NCBI RefSeq assembly: GCF_017255185.1
Contig: NZ_JAFKCZ010000018.1
Coordinates: forward strand, 32,831-96,830
DNA: 64,000 nt
Direction: 5' to 3'
Source of the DNA: Parahaliea mediterranea
GTDB taxonomy: Bacteria; Pseudomonadota; Gammaproteobacteria; Pseudomonadales; Halieaceae
Within the stretch, counting starts at the first letter, position 1; each line of letters begins with the position of its first letter. Position numbers and translations under genes: made by a program. Positions 9,999 through 18,698 of this stretch are shown piece by piece. A model generated the notes under the pieces. That model did no database searches, was not told where the DNA came from, and saw only the letters and a list, made by a program, of their open reading frames with translations.

Positions 9999-10771
9999 TG
10001 GGGCTGGCCAAGCGCATCATTCCCTGCCTCGACGTGGACAACGGCCGCGTGGTGAAGGGCGTGAACTTTGTCGGTATTCGCGATGCCGGCGATCCGGTGG
10101 AAATCGCCCGCCGCTACAACGAGCAGGGCGCTGACGAGATCACCTTCCTCGATATCACCGCCAGCCACGAGGGCCGCGACACCACCGTGCACACGGTGGA
10201 GCAGATCGCCGAGCAGGTGTTCATCCCCCTCACCGTGGGCGGCGGCATCCGCAGCGTGGAAGACATCCGCACCATGCTCAACGCCGGGGCCGACAAGGTC
10301 AGTATCAATACCGCCGCCATCGTTGATCCCGAGCTGGTGCGCCGGGCCTCGGAGCGCTTCGGCGCCCAGTGCATCGTGGTGGCGATCGACGCCAAGCGGG
10401 TGGCGGACGTGGACGGTGCGCCGCGCTGGGAAATCTTCACCCACGGCGGCCGCAAGCCCACCGGCATCGACGCGGTGGCCTGGGCGCGCAAAATGGCCGA
10501 GCTCGGCGCCGGCGAGATCCTGCTTACCAGCATGGACCGGGACGGCACCAAAAACGGCTTCGAGCTGGGCGTCACCCGCGCCATCACCGACGCGGTGGAC
10601 ATCCCGGTCATCGCCTCCGGCGGGGTGGGCAACCTCGACCACCTGGTCGACGGCGTCCTCATCGGGGGTGCCGACGCCGTGCTGGCCGCCAGCATCTTCC
10701 ACTTCGGCGAGTACACCGTGCCCGAGGCCAAGGCCTATATGGCGGAGCGCGGGATCGAGGTGAGGCTCTAG
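9998..10771 (+). CDS. hisF: Imidazole glycerol phosphate synthase, cyclase subunit HisF
   Basis: A 257-residue barrel cyclase partner of HisH. It opens [19 protein letters not shown] with the first catalytic Asp, and carries the second in VVAIDAKR. Phosphate-binding loops TVGGGIRS and ASGGVGN are intact. Start and stop codons overlap hisA by one base. The TAG stop overlaps the stop of the convergent YCII-like gene by four bases, so no spacer is left for a simple terminator. Confidence 0.97.
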   Translation: MGLAKRIIPCLDVDNGRVVKGVNFVGIRDAGDPVEIARRYNEQGADEITFLDITASHEGRDTTVHTVEQIAEQVFIPLTVGGGIRSVEDIRTMLNAGADKVSINTAAIVDPELVRRASERFGAQCIVVAIDAKRVADVDGAPRWEIFTHGGRKPTGIDAVAWARKMAELGAGEILLTSMDRDGTKNGFELGVTRAITDAVDIPVIASGGVGNLDHLVDGVLIGGADAVLAASIFHFGEYTVPEAKAYMAERGIEVRL

Positions 10772-11136
10772 TAGCGCCCCTCGGGCCGCAGGGCCTCTTC
10801 CACCGGCCGCACCTCGATCGTGCCCAGCCGCGCCGAGGGCCAGCCGGCGGCAATCTCCAGCGCCTCCGCTTCCGAGGCGACATCGATCAGGAAAAAGCCA
10901 CCGATCTGCTCCTTGGTTTCGGCGAAGGGGCCATCGGTTACCGCCGGGGTGCCTTTGCGGACCTTAACGGTGTGGGCCCGGGTGGCGCTTTGCAGGGCGT
11001 TGGTGAGCAGCAGTTTGCCCCGCTGCTCTAGCCCGGCCACGTAGTCCAGGGTTTCCCGGCGCAGCTCCAGCCACTCGTCTTCCGTGAGCGCGGTCAGTGT
11101 CTGCTCTTGCTCATAGGCCAGGCACAGGTATTTCAT
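10768..11136 (-). CDS. YCII-related (DGPF-type) protein
   Basis: A 122-residue small protein of the [13 protein letters not shown] family, dimeric alpha-beta proteins of uncertain function often found with VOC proteins or ECF sigma factors. It begins [12 protein letters not shown] and carries the hallmark [20 protein letters not shown]. The ATG at 11136 is preceded by GGGAGAA. It lies 34 bases after the VOC gene on the same strand, so the two are probably one transcript. Its stop interlocks with that of hisF. Confidence 0.85.
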   Translation of the reverse strand: MKYLCLAYEQEQTLTALTEDEWLELRRETLDYVAGLEQRGKLLLTNALQSATRAHTVKVRKGTPAVTDGPFAETKEQIGGFFLIDVASEAEALEIAAGWPSARLGTIEVRPVEEALRPEGRY

Positions 11137-11170
11137 GGTGTTCTCCCGGTTGGCTTATCGCTTATGCGGA

Positions 11171-11578
11171 TCAATTCCGGGGAATCGCCTGCGGGTCCAT
11201 CCACATCGGTTCCCAAATGTGGCCGTCGGGGTCCGCCAGGCTGCGACTGTACATAAAGCCCAGGTCCTGGGTGGCGTTGATATCGGCCGTTCCCCCGTTG
11301 GCGGCCGCCGCCTCGTTCATGGCGTCCACCGCTTCCCGACTGTCGCAGGCGATGGCCAGCATCACCTCGCTGGAGGTGGCCGGCGGTATGGGGCGATTGG
11401 TGAACGTGCGCCACTTGTCGTGGGTTAGAAGCATCACGTTGATGGCCTCGCTCCACACCATGCCAGCGGCTGTATCGTCGGTGAAATGTGGGTTGTTCAC
11501 GAAGCCGAGCGCTTCGTAGAACGACATGGAAGCCTTGAGATCGGTGACGGGCAGATTGACGAAGATCATCTTGGACAT
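11171..11578 (-). CDS. VOC-family (glyoxalase/bleomycin-resistance fold) protein
   Basis: A 135-residue vicinal-oxygen-chelate fold protein. It opens MIFVNLPVTDLKASMSFYEA and ends with the typical SLADPDGHIWEPMWMDP, where the Glu is a usual metal ligand. Substrate unknown; many such proteins of the PhnB/YCII neighbourhood have no assigned reaction. A GGAGAGA ribosome site precedes the ATG. The leader resembles that of the next gene (both end GAACACC just before the ATG). Confidence 0.85.
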   Translation of the reverse strand: MSKMIFVNLPVTDLKASMSFYEALGFVNNPHFTDDTAAGMVWSEAINVMLLTHDKWRTFTNRPIPPATSSEVMLAIACDSREAVDAMNEAAAANGGTADINATQDLGFMYSRSLADPDGHIWEPMWMDPQAIPRN

Positions 11579-11749
11579 GGGGTGTTCTCTCCAGGTGAGT
11601 ACAATGTGGGTGTTGCGATCACTGGTCGATTGGCCCGGGTGGGATTCGACAACAGTGCCCGGGATAGTTGAACTTGGACATGTAGGGGCGTGTTCCCGCT
11701 CCAGATGAATGATTGTTCGAGCACTGTCCTGGCTCGGGTTTGCGTGTCG

Positions 11750-12229
11750 CTAGCCGGATGCGCGGTGGCAGCGAATATGCAGTTTATGCACCCGCTCGAC
11801 GAGGTCCGGGATCGGCCCCTCCACGGTGACTGTGGGGACTATTTCCTGGATCGGCAGCGCGTTGACCGGCGGGGAGGGGAGGCCGAGCTCAGCCAGCCAG
11901 GCCGATAACTGCCCGGTGGAGCTGATATACACAATGCGGCCCAGCCCCGCCCACCCGTGTGCCGCGGCGCACATGGGGCAGTGTTCGCCGGAGGTATAAA
12001 CGACCGCCGCGGCTCTCGCCTCCGGCGTCATGTTTGCCGCTGCCCAGCGGGCGATCTCGAATTCGGGATGCTGGGTGCGATCGCCGGATACGACCCGGTT
12101 GCGCGCCTCCAGCAGAATCTCTCCGTCACCGGAAACGAGTAGCGAACCAAAGGGTTCATCCCCTGCGTCCAGGGCTTCCCCGGCGAGCTCTATACAGCGA
12201 TGCAGAAAGGGTGCTTCGGATTCCTTCAT
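11750..12229 (-). CDS. CMP/dCMP-type nucleoside deaminase family protein
   Basis: A 159-residue zinc deaminase fold protein. The first zinc ligand and catalytic Glu appear as HPE (usual HAE) and the Cys pair as GEHCPMC (usual EPCxxC), so both metal motifs are present in slightly variant form. The family includes guanine deaminases and tRNA adenosine deaminases; the substrate here is unknown. Its ATG overlaps the stop of the upstream GNAT fragment (ATGA), so it may be translationally coupled to it. Confidence 0.8.
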   Translation of the reverse strand: MKESEAPFLHRCIELAGEALDAGDEPFGSLLVSGDGEILLEARNRVVSGDRTQHPEFEIARWAAANMTPEARAAAVVYTSGEHCPMCAAAHGWAGLGRIVYISSTGQLSAWLAELGLPSPPVNALPIQEIVPTVTVEGPIPDLVERVHKLHIRCHRASG

Positions 12230-12444
12230 TCGCTGTTCTTTGCACAGTGCAGGTCAACGGCATCGAAATACTGCGTGAGAATAAGCGGTTTCAGCGCGAT
12301 AAGGTCCTCCTCGGCCAGAAAATCGTGGGTCGCCCGAACCGAGGCCTCCCAAATCGCTATGAGCACCTGGTGATCTGTCTTTTTCGCCTTTTCTATCTTC
12401 ATTACCGCCTCAATAGGGAGCCTGGCGCCTGCATAAAGGTACAT
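12226..12444 (-). pseudogene. N-terminal fragment of a GNAT acetyltransferase
   Basis: Only 72 residues. The text after an internal Met (MKIEKAKKTDHQVLIAIWEA then ASVRATHDFLAEEDL) matches the N-terminus of YjaB-like GNAT acetyltransferases, which are normally about 145-150 residues. The acetyl-CoA binding core (the R/Q-x-x-G-x-G/A motif) is absent because the frame ends at AKNSE. The stop overlaps the deaminase start, so the missing two thirds seems to have been deleted when the deaminase gene was joined. It could still be expressed as a leader for the deaminase. Confidence 0.65.
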
Positions 12445-12470
12445 GCCAGATCAGTTTTCGCCTGATTTTT

Positions 12471-13076
12471 TCACTTCCGGTTGGCGCGTTTATACGCTTC
12501 CTGATACGCCCGCCTTTGCTTGGTGATCTCGTAAAGTACGATTCCGGTGGTCGTGCCAAGATTCAAGCTCTCGATGATGCCGAACATGGGGATCGACACG
12601 CAAAACTCGCTGGCAGCCACCGCTTCATCGCTGATGCCCCGGGATTCATTGCCAAACCAAACAGCCAGTCGCGGCATGGTGTAGTCGGCCTCGTGGAGGA
12701 TCTCGTTTCTCATGCCCTTGATATGGGGGGAAGTGACCACGGAGACAAACCTGTTTTTCTGCAGGTGCTTCAGGCACGCTTCGGTGGTGTCGAATCGTTT
12801 CACGAAGCTCCATTTGACCGCGGAAACCGAGGTTTTTGACAGCGCCTTGCGCTCTCTCATTTCTTCCCAGTCGTCTGGAAGAGATTTCCCGCTGTCTACA
12901 ATATAGGTTTTCTCAACGCCCAGGGCGTTTACATTGCGTATCACCGTGCCAATATTCTTGATGTTTTTGGGGTTCTCCAGAACCGCAATCAGATTCTTGC
13001 AACGATACGGCTTGATTTCATCCGCGCGCTGACGCAGCGGGCTTTTACTGGCCTTCTCCGGGTGTTTATTCATCAT
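12471..13076 (-). CDS. TrmH/SpoU-family RNA 2'-O-methyltransferase
   Basis: A 201-residue SPOUT methyltransferase. The three SpoU motifs are clear: NIKNIGTVIRNVNALGV (motif 1), AVWFGNESRGISDEA (motif 2) and IPMFGIIESLNLGTTTGIVL (motif 3). These proteins methylate ribose in tRNA or rRNA; the target is not evident. A second Met follows the first and either may start. The base composition is AT-richer than the his genes, consistent with an accessory origin. Confidence 0.88.
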   Translation of the reverse strand: MMNKHPEKASKSPLRQRADEIKPYRCKNLIAVLENPKNIKNIGTVIRNVNALGVEKTYIVDSGKSLPDDWEEMRERKALSKTSVSAVKWSFVKRFDTTEACLKHLQKNRFVSVVTSPHIKGMRNEILHEADYTMPRLAVWFGNESRGISDEAVAASEFCVSIPMFGIIESLNLGTTTGIVLYEITKQRRAYQEAYKRANRK

Positions 13077-13331
13077 ATACTTTGCCCTTGGCTTCGGGGG
13101 TGTCCGGTCAAGCGTATGACGTTTTTGCCAAAGCCCAATAACGACCTGAACGGTTGCGCCGCATACTTTTTGCTGCGCGGCCTGGGGGGTATGGCATCAG
13201 GAGTTCACTTTATAGCGGCGGGGCAAATCTGCCAACCGCGCTCAGCGCTGGGGGCCCGGGTTTACTGGAACACGGCCAGCCTCAGGCCTGCGTAGAACAG
13301 TCTTGTCGGTCTGGTTGTTGATTGTGAGGGC
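13077..13331. other. Intergenic stretch, no gene seen
   Basis: Together with the adjoining terminator this spans about 345 bases between the SpoU gene and the TonB receptor. I see no convincing reading frame, RNA or repeat here. Confidence 0.5.
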
Positions 13332-13367
13332 AAAAAAAAGGAGCACTCCAGGGGTAGAGCGCTCCTT
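13332..13367 (-). terminator. Rho-independent terminator of the TonB receptor unit
   Basis: On the minus strand an 11-bp stem (AAGGAGCGCTC / GAGTGCTCCTT, one G-T pair) with an 8-base loop is followed by a run of T. It lies about 55 bases past the receptor stop. Confidence 0.9.
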
Positions 13368-13421
13368 GTAAGTGTGGGGCCTCGGGCGCTTTGGCGCACC
13401 CCGAAGCCCCCGAGGGTTTGC

Positions 13422-15887
13422 CTAGAACTCGTACCGCAGCCGCGCGTAGTAGAAACCACCACTGAGTCCGAATACGGAGTGGTTGTCGTACGGGGTGCCG
13501 CGGTCGACAAAGGCCTGGCGGCGCGGCGGCGGATACTTGTTGTCCAGGTTCCGGGCGCCGACAGAGATGGAGACCTGATCAAAGCCGCGGTAGGTTACCT
13601 CCGCATCGAAGATGAATTCACCATCACGTGTTTTGATGTAGTCGCGGTCAACACGGGTCCACTCGCCGTAGTATGTCGCGCGGCCCATCAGGTCGAAATC
13701 GCCGATGTGGTGCGTAACCGTGAAGTTGCCGCGCCAGCTGGGAATCCCCTCTTCGAACTCCAGCACCTTGTCGTCGGTGAACACACCCTCGGGGTCGCTA
13801 CGCAGGATTTGCTCGTTGTAGCTGACCGCCAGGCTGTAGTCGGTGGACTGGCTGCTGTTTTCGTAGTCGGAAAAGTAGGTTGCCACCAGGTCGGCGCCGC
13901 GCACGCGGGTATCCAGCTGGTTCTGGAAGAAGCGCACGCTGCGCACGCTGATGCCGTTGGGATAGCCAATGGCGGCCAGCTGGGCGCGCTGTTCCGCGGT
14001 GGTATCGATCTGGTCGGAGAGCAGGAGGCGGTCGTCCACGTCGATCTGGTAGAAGTCCAGGGTAGCGGTGAACCGCTCCAGGGTCAGTACCAGGCCGGCG
14101 GAGATGCTGTCCGAGGTTTCCGCTTCCAGCGCGTTGGAGTTAAAGATGGATGCGGCATCCGAACCGGGCACCAGTACCGCGTCGAGGATGAAGTCACCGT
14201 TGGCCGCCAGCTGGGAGGTTTGCGAGGTGCCGAACAACTGCCCGGCCGCGGGTGCGCGGAAGCCGCTGGTCATGGCGCCGCGAATGGCGAAGTTTTCGTT
14301 GAAGTCGAAGCGTGTCGCCAGCTTGTGGCTCAGGTTGTCGCCGAAGGCCTCGTAGTCTTCGTAGCGGACCGCGGCCGAGGCTGTCCACTGCTCGGTGAAG
14401 TCGACTTCGGCTTCAATGTAGCCGGCATAGCTGCTGGCGGAGAAGTCGCCGGCAGTGTCCGGGCTATAACCCTGGAAGCCGTTGGCGCCCACAGGGAGGT
14501 CAATGAGCGCGCCCGCCTGGTAGGAGTCGCGGTCACCGGCGCTGATGGTGTACTGCTCGTCGCGGTGGTTGAAACCGCCGAACAGGAACAGGTCGCTGGC
14601 AAATGCATCGACCGGGATCGACTTGAATACCTCGAGGCTCAGCTCGTACTCGCGCTGTGCCAGCGCGCCGGGCTTGAAGCTGGTCGGAGACTCAGCGCCC
14701 ATAGACGCATTGATGGTATTCCACAGGCTGTATTCGATCTCGTTGCGGCCCCAGCGGAATGAGGCATCCCATCCAAAGAGTTCGTTCTCTTCCTGGCGCA
14801 CGCCGACGATGGTGCTGAAGTCGTCCTGGTCACCGCCAAACTGCGGGATGTAGCCGCCCGGGTACAGTTCGGTCAGGTCGAAGGTCGAGGGGTGTGCCGG
14901 GGTGTTGTCAAACAGGCTGTCGGCGAAGGTGGAGTGTGCGCCCAGGCCGCCGGCGTCCTGCGATTGACGATAGGAAAAGCCGACCTCGCTTTCGGACTTC
15001 AGATAGTTACCGAAAAGGTAGGCTTGGCGGCCGCCACCCAGGTCCAGGCCCGCGTTCCACGCGGTTTTCACCGCCTTGTATTCGGGGTCGCCCGTTCCCC
15101 CCGCGTCGGAGGGCACGCCGGGCACGCCCATTTCACGCAGGCCCTGTGCGCCGAGGTGGGTGCCAACGCGGATGGATTCGGCCTGGTCGATCACCTGGGC
15201 GCTCAGGTTCAGGAAGCCGTCATCGGTCAGGGCGAGGCCAATGTTGCCCTGCACGTCGATGGTTTCGCCGCCGCCGTCGAAGTATTCGCCGGTCTCGACA
15301 GTGACCGAGCCGCCTTCACTGGCGTCTTTCAGCGACAGGTTAATTACCCCGGCAATGGCGTCCGAGCCGTACTGGGCGGATGCGCCATCGCGCAATACCT
15401 GAATGGACTTGAAGGCGATAGGGGGCAGGATATTGAAATCCTGGCCCTGGGAGCCTGAGGTGGTTGCGTGCCCGGTGCCGATCTGTACCGTGGCGGAGCG
15501 GTGGCGGCGCTTGCCGTTGAGCAGCAACAGCACGTGATCCGCGGGAGAGCTGCGCAGGGTGGCCGGGCGAACAAAGGAGGAGCCGTCGTTCAGCGGCAGG
15601 CGTCGGACGTTGAATGCCGGCACCAGTGTCCGCAGTGAATCATTGAGGTCGGAATAGCCGGTGCTGCCAATCGCGTCGGGCTGAATCACGTCAACCGGGA
15701 CCACGCTCTGGGTATCGGTGCGCCCAGCGCGGCGGGTGCCGAGTACGAACACCTCTTCCACGGTATCGGTATTGCTGGATGTGGCCCCGGAGATTTCCTT
15801 CACCGGGTCCTGTGCCTGGGCTAGCGCGGACGAGCCCGCCATGGCCATCGTCGCATAGGCGATCGGCGTTAATAGCATCTTCATCAT
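13422..15887 (-). CDS. TonB-dependent outer-membrane receptor
   Basis: An 821-residue receptor for energy-driven uptake across the outer membrane. After a signal peptide (residues 1-25, ending SSALAQA), a TonB-box-like segment (EEVFVLGTRRAG) precedes the plug domain (VVPVDVIQPDAI to GVINLSLKDA). A 22-strand barrel follows, ending in the terminal aromatic ARLRYEF. There is no STN signalling extension. The plug style (LLLNGKRRHRSA) is common among receptors of marine and sphingomonad heterotrophs. It ends the leftward unit with the TPR, ALDH and M19 genes, has its own upstream copy of the shared motif at 15952, and is followed by a strong terminator. The neighbouring peptidase-like and amine-handling genes suggest a peptide or amino-acid-derived ligand. 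Confidence 0.92.
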   Translation of the reverse strand: MMKMLLTPIAYATMAMAGSSALAQAQDPVKEISGATSSNTDTVEEVFVLGTRRAGRTDTQSVVPVDVIQPDAIGSTGYSDLNDSLRTLVPAFNVRRLPLNDGSSFVRPATLRSSPADHVLLLLNGKRRHRSATVQIGTGHATTSGSQGQDFNILPPIAFKSIQVLRDGASAQYGSDAIAGVINLSLKDASEGGSVTVETGEYFDGGGETIDVQGNIGLALTDDGFLNLSAQVIDQAESIRVGTHLGAQGLREMGVPGVPSDAGGTGDPEYKAVKTAWNAGLDLGGGRQAYLFGNYLKSESEVGFSYRQSQDAGGLGAHSTFADSLFDNTPAHPSTFDLTELYPGGYIPQFGGDQDDFSTIVGVRQEENELFGWDASFRWGRNEIEYSLWNTINASMGAESPTSFKPGALAQREYELSLEVFKSIPVDAFASDLFLFGGFNHRDEQYTISAGDRDSYQAGALIDLPVGANGFQGYSPDTAGDFSASSYAGYIEAEVDFTEQWTASAAVRYEDYEAFGDNLSHKLATRFDFNENFAIRGAMTSGFRAPAAGQLFGTSQTSQLAANGDFILDAVLVPGSDAASIFNSNALEAETSDSISAGLVLTLERFTATLDFYQIDVDDRLLLSDQIDTTAEQRAQLAAIGYPNGISVRSVRFFQNQLDTRVRGADLVATYFSDYENSSQSTDYSLAVSYNEQILRSDPEGVFTDDKVLEFEEGIPSWRGNFTVTHHIGDFDLMGRATYYGEWTRVDRDYIKTRDGEFIFDAEVTYRGFDQVSISVGARNLDNKYPPPRRQAFVDRGTPYDNHSVFGLSGGFYYARLRYEF

Positions 15888-15951
15888 TGTTTTCCTCTTA
15901 TTGTCATCTCATAGCCAATACTGGCATAGATTTGAGTAAAGAACATTAATA

Positions 15952-15965
15952 TTTCCTATAGTAAA
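15952..15965. promoter_or_regulatory. Putative operator, copy 1 (upstream of TonB receptor)
   Basis: TTTCCTATAGTAAA, an imperfect palindrome of the form TTTnCTATAGnAAA, about 65-78 bases upstream of the receptor start. Nearly identical copies occur at 19798 and 20754, each upstream of a gene in this cluster. The XRE-cupin regulator at 19955-20578 is the likely binder (inference). Confidence 0.6.
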
Positions 15966-16066
15966 GTTTGTTGCCGAAAACACAAGAGACACCACCCCCG
16001 ATTGGTACAATTGCAGCCTTTGGGGGCGGTTATCCTGTTTTCATTGGCGGGTCATGGGCTGGCGGG

Positions 16067-16996
16067 TCACAGCTCGCCGGCGGCGAGGTCTGCCTCGGCT
16101 GCGATGTAGCCAAAGGCGGCCCATTGCGGCCCGTCCAGCAGTCCTTGCATGATCTCCCGGGCTTTGCCGGGCTTGCCGTTGTACAGGTGCCAGTTGGCAA
16201 CGCCGTACACCAGGCCGGCGTTGCCGGAGCCGCTGGTGTCCTCCGGCAAGACGCTCTCGAGGGGAATTTCACCCTTATAGAACAGGCAGGCGCGGTGATA
16301 GGCGAAGTTCTCAATGATGTTCATGTCGGCATGAATGCCGTCGAGCAGGGCCTCGGCTTCCTGATCGCGGCCCATGCGCCGCAGTATCATGTACAGCCAG
16401 TGAGTCGAGGCGACGATGCCGTCATCGTTGTCGGTCTTGCCAAGGTCGTCGGCGAAAATGCGCCGGGCGGTTTCCCAATCCTGTTTCAGGTAATACGCCA
16501 GGCCCAGGTGGTAGCGAATATTGCCCTGGGTGGTGGTTAGCGGAATGTTCTTGGCGTTGGGCATGCCGTCCGGCTCTACCTGGTCTTCCTGGCCAACCAT
16601 CAGCCGCGCGGCCTTTGAGAGATCCTCAATGGCCTTGTCGAACTGGCGGGTGGAAATGTAGCGGTGGCCGCGATGGCGCAGGATTCTAATGTCCCGCGGA
16701 TGTTTTTCCACGCCTTCGGAAAAGATCTCGATGGCCTCCTGGTAATGGCCCAGGTACGCCGCCCTGCGCCCGTACCAGATCAGTTTGTCCGGATCGTTGG
16801 GGGCCGCTTCGTAGGCCTGTTTCGCGGCGTCGTACTTACCCAGTGCCGCGGCTGTCGGAGTGCCGGCATACAGTTCCTTGCCGAGCAGTGACACGGCCTG
16901 GGGGAGGTTTTCTTCGGACGAGCCGGCATTGCCGGGCGCGGCGCTGGTGAAAAAGATCGCGGCGGAGGCGCAGCACAGCAGGGTTCTCAAGTTCAT
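16067..16996 (-). CDS. Secreted TPR-repeat protein, paralogue A
   Basis: A 309-residue protein with a signal peptide (MNLRTLLCCASAAIFFTSA, cleavage after about 27) and tetratricopeptide-like helices from about 50 to 250, for example KLIWYGRRAAYLGHYQEAI and RHRGHRYISTRQFDKAIED. TPR proteins act as binding scaffolds; the partner is unknown. The start at 16996 is preceded by AGAGGAAAC; a longer frame to 17059 would hide the signal peptide. It shares its layout and several motifs with the TPR protein at 20860-21828. It sits between ALDH and the TonB receptor and is probably periplasmic, perhaps handling the imported substrate. Confidence 0.85.
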   Translation of the reverse strand: MNLRTLLCCASAAIFFTSAAPGNAGSSEENLPQAVSLLGKELYAGTPTAAALGKYDAAKQAYEAAPNDPDKLIWYGRRAAYLGHYQEAIEIFSEGVEKHPRDIRILRHRGHRYISTRQFDKAIEDLSKAARLMVGQEDQVEPDGMPNAKNIPLTTTQGNIRYHLGLAYYLKQDWETARRIFADDLGKTDNDDGIVASTHWLYMILRRMGRDQEAEALLDGIHADMNIIENFAYHRACLFYKGEIPLESVLPEDTSGSGNAGLVYGVANWHLYNGKPGKAREIMQGLLDGPQWAAFGYIAAEADLAAGEL

Positions 16997-17055
16997 ACAG
17001 TTTCCTCTTTTGCTATTTATTGGTGAGCGGGCATGTCGCCAGCCCGCTGTCGTGG

Positions 17056-18597
17056 TCACACATCAAACTCAACGCCTTGCGCCAGGGGCAGGCTTGAGGA
17101 GTAGTTCACCGTATTTGTGGCGCGGCGCATGAAGGCCTTCCAGGTGTCGGAGCCCGCGGCCCTGCCGCCGCCGGTGGCCTTTTCACCGCCGAAGGCGCCG
17201 CCAATTTCCGCGCCGCTGGTGCCGATGTTGACGTTGGCAATGCCGCAGTCACTGCCGCTGGCGGACAGGAAGTACTCGGCCTCGCGCATATCGGTGGTGA
17301 ATATCGCGGAAGACAGGCCCTGTGATACGCCGTTTTGCAGCGCTATGGCCTCGTCGATAGTGGCGTACTTCATCACGTACAGAATCGGGGCGAAGGTTTC
17401 CTGTTCAACGATGTCGCTCTGCGCGGGCATGCTTACTATCGCTGGATTGACGTAGAAGGCGTCGGGGTACTGGTCCTCAAGCACGCGCTCGCCCCCGAAC
17501 ACGCTGCCTCCTTCCGCGCTGGCCTGTTGCAGCGCGGATGCCATCTGCTGGTGGGCGCGTTCATCGATGAGCGGCCCGACATGCACGTCGGGGTCGTCGG
17601 GGCGTCCCACCCGCAGTTGCGCGTAAACCGTCTTCAGTCGCGCCACGAATTCATCGGCGATGGACTCGTGCACGATCAGGCGGCGAAGACTGGTGCAGCG
17701 TTGCCCGGCCGTGCCCACCGCGGCGAAGGCGACACCGCGGATCGCCAGGTCCAGGTCGGCTTTATCGGAAACGATGGCGGCATTGTTGCCCCCCAGCTCC
17801 AGGGTTGAACGTCCCAGGCGCGCGCCGACACGCGCCGCGACATCGCGGCCCATGGTGGTGCTGCCCGTCGCGCTCACCAGCGGAATGCGCGTGTCGGAAG
17901 CCAGTTGCCGGCCGAGTTCGGCCCCGCCCAAAACCACCTGGGCCAGCTTGGCGGGTGCGCTGTCGCAGGCCGCGATGGCCTGATCCATCAAGCCACTCAG
18001 GGCGATGGCGGTCAGCGGGGATTTCTCGGAGGGCTTCCAGATAACGCTGTCGCCGCAAACCAGGGCGATCATTGCCCCCCATGACCACACCGCCGCGGGG
18101 AAGTTAAACGCGGTGATCTGCCCGAAAATACCCAGTGGGTGCCAGGTTTCGGCCATGCGGTGTTCCGGCCGCTCGGTGGCGATGGTCAGCCCGTAGAGCT
18201 GGCGGGAGAGTCCAATCGCGAAATCGCAAATATCGATGACCTCCTGAATCTCGCCAAGGGCCTCGGTTTCGGTCTTGCCGCAATCCAGTGTCACGACCGC
18301 GGCCAGTGCCGCTTTATGGCGGCGCACCAGCTCGGCGAAGGTGTAGACAAGCTTGCCGCGCTCCGGAGCGGGAACCGTGCGCCAGCGTAGAAACGCCTGC
18401 TGGGCGTCGTCGATCGCCCTGTTCAAGCCCGCTTCGTCCGTCAGGCCCAGTTCACACAGCTTCTCGCCATCGATCGGGGAGTGTTTGCCCAGGTCGGTCC
18501 CTTTGAAGCGCTCTAGAGGCACGTTGATGCGTGAGAAAATTGTCTGCACATCCTCGCGAGGGAAGACGCTATTGTTGCGCGAGGCCTTGGTAGCCAT
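17056..18597 (-). CDS. Aldehyde dehydrogenase, ALDH7/aminoadipate-semialdehyde type
   Basis: A 513-residue NAD(P)-dependent aldehyde dehydrogenase. Motifs: GQITAFNFPAAVWSWG (ALDH7-like active-site tunnel), LELGGNN with the general-base Glu, GQRCTSLRRL with the nucleophile Cys, and ETFAPILYV. It most resembles alpha-aminoadipic semialdehyde dehydrogenases (AmaB/ALDH7), which oxidise aldehydes from lysine or related amine breakdown. The ATG at 18597 gives a normal start; an upstream extension to 18630 is less likely. It lies in the leftward unit between the M19 gene and the TPR gene and fits with the decarboxylase at 21897 as a later step of amine catabolism (inference). Confidence 0.9.
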   Translation of the reverse strand: MATKASRNNSVFPREDVQTIFSRINVPLERFKGTDLGKHSPIDGEKLCELGLTDEAGLNRAIDDAQQAFLRWRTVPAPERGKLVYTFAELVRRHKAALAAVVTLDCGKTETEALGEIQEVIDICDFAIGLSRQLYGLTIATERPEHRMAETWHPLGIFGQITAFNFPAAVWSWGAMIALVCGDSVIWKPSEKSPLTAIALSGLMDQAIAACDSAPAKLAQVVLGGAELGRQLASDTRIPLVSATGSTTMGRDVAARVGARLGRSTLELGGNNAAIVSDKADLDLAIRGVAFAAVGTAGQRCTSLRRLIVHESIADEFVARLKTVYAQLRVGRPDDPDVHVGPLIDERAHQQMASALQQASAEGGSVFGGERVLEDQYPDAFYVNPAIVSMPAQSDIVEQETFAPILYVMKYATIDEAIALQNGVSQGLSSAIFTTDMREAEYFLSASGSDCGIANVNIGTSGAEIGGAFGGEKATGGGRAAGSDTWKAFMRRATNTVNYSSSLPLAQGVEFDV

Positions 18598-18698
18598 GAA
18601 TAAAGGTGCTCCGTCTGCTAAAGAAAACAAAAACCGCGCGCCTGGCCCCCGTTCGGCAGGGCAAGGCGCATCGGGGCAATGTTGAATCGGGAGGGATG

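Noticed and set aside
10768..13076. Idea that the YCII, VOC, deaminase and SpoU genes are also integron cassettes
   Set aside because: I find no attC-like core pairs between them and they lie far from the integrase.
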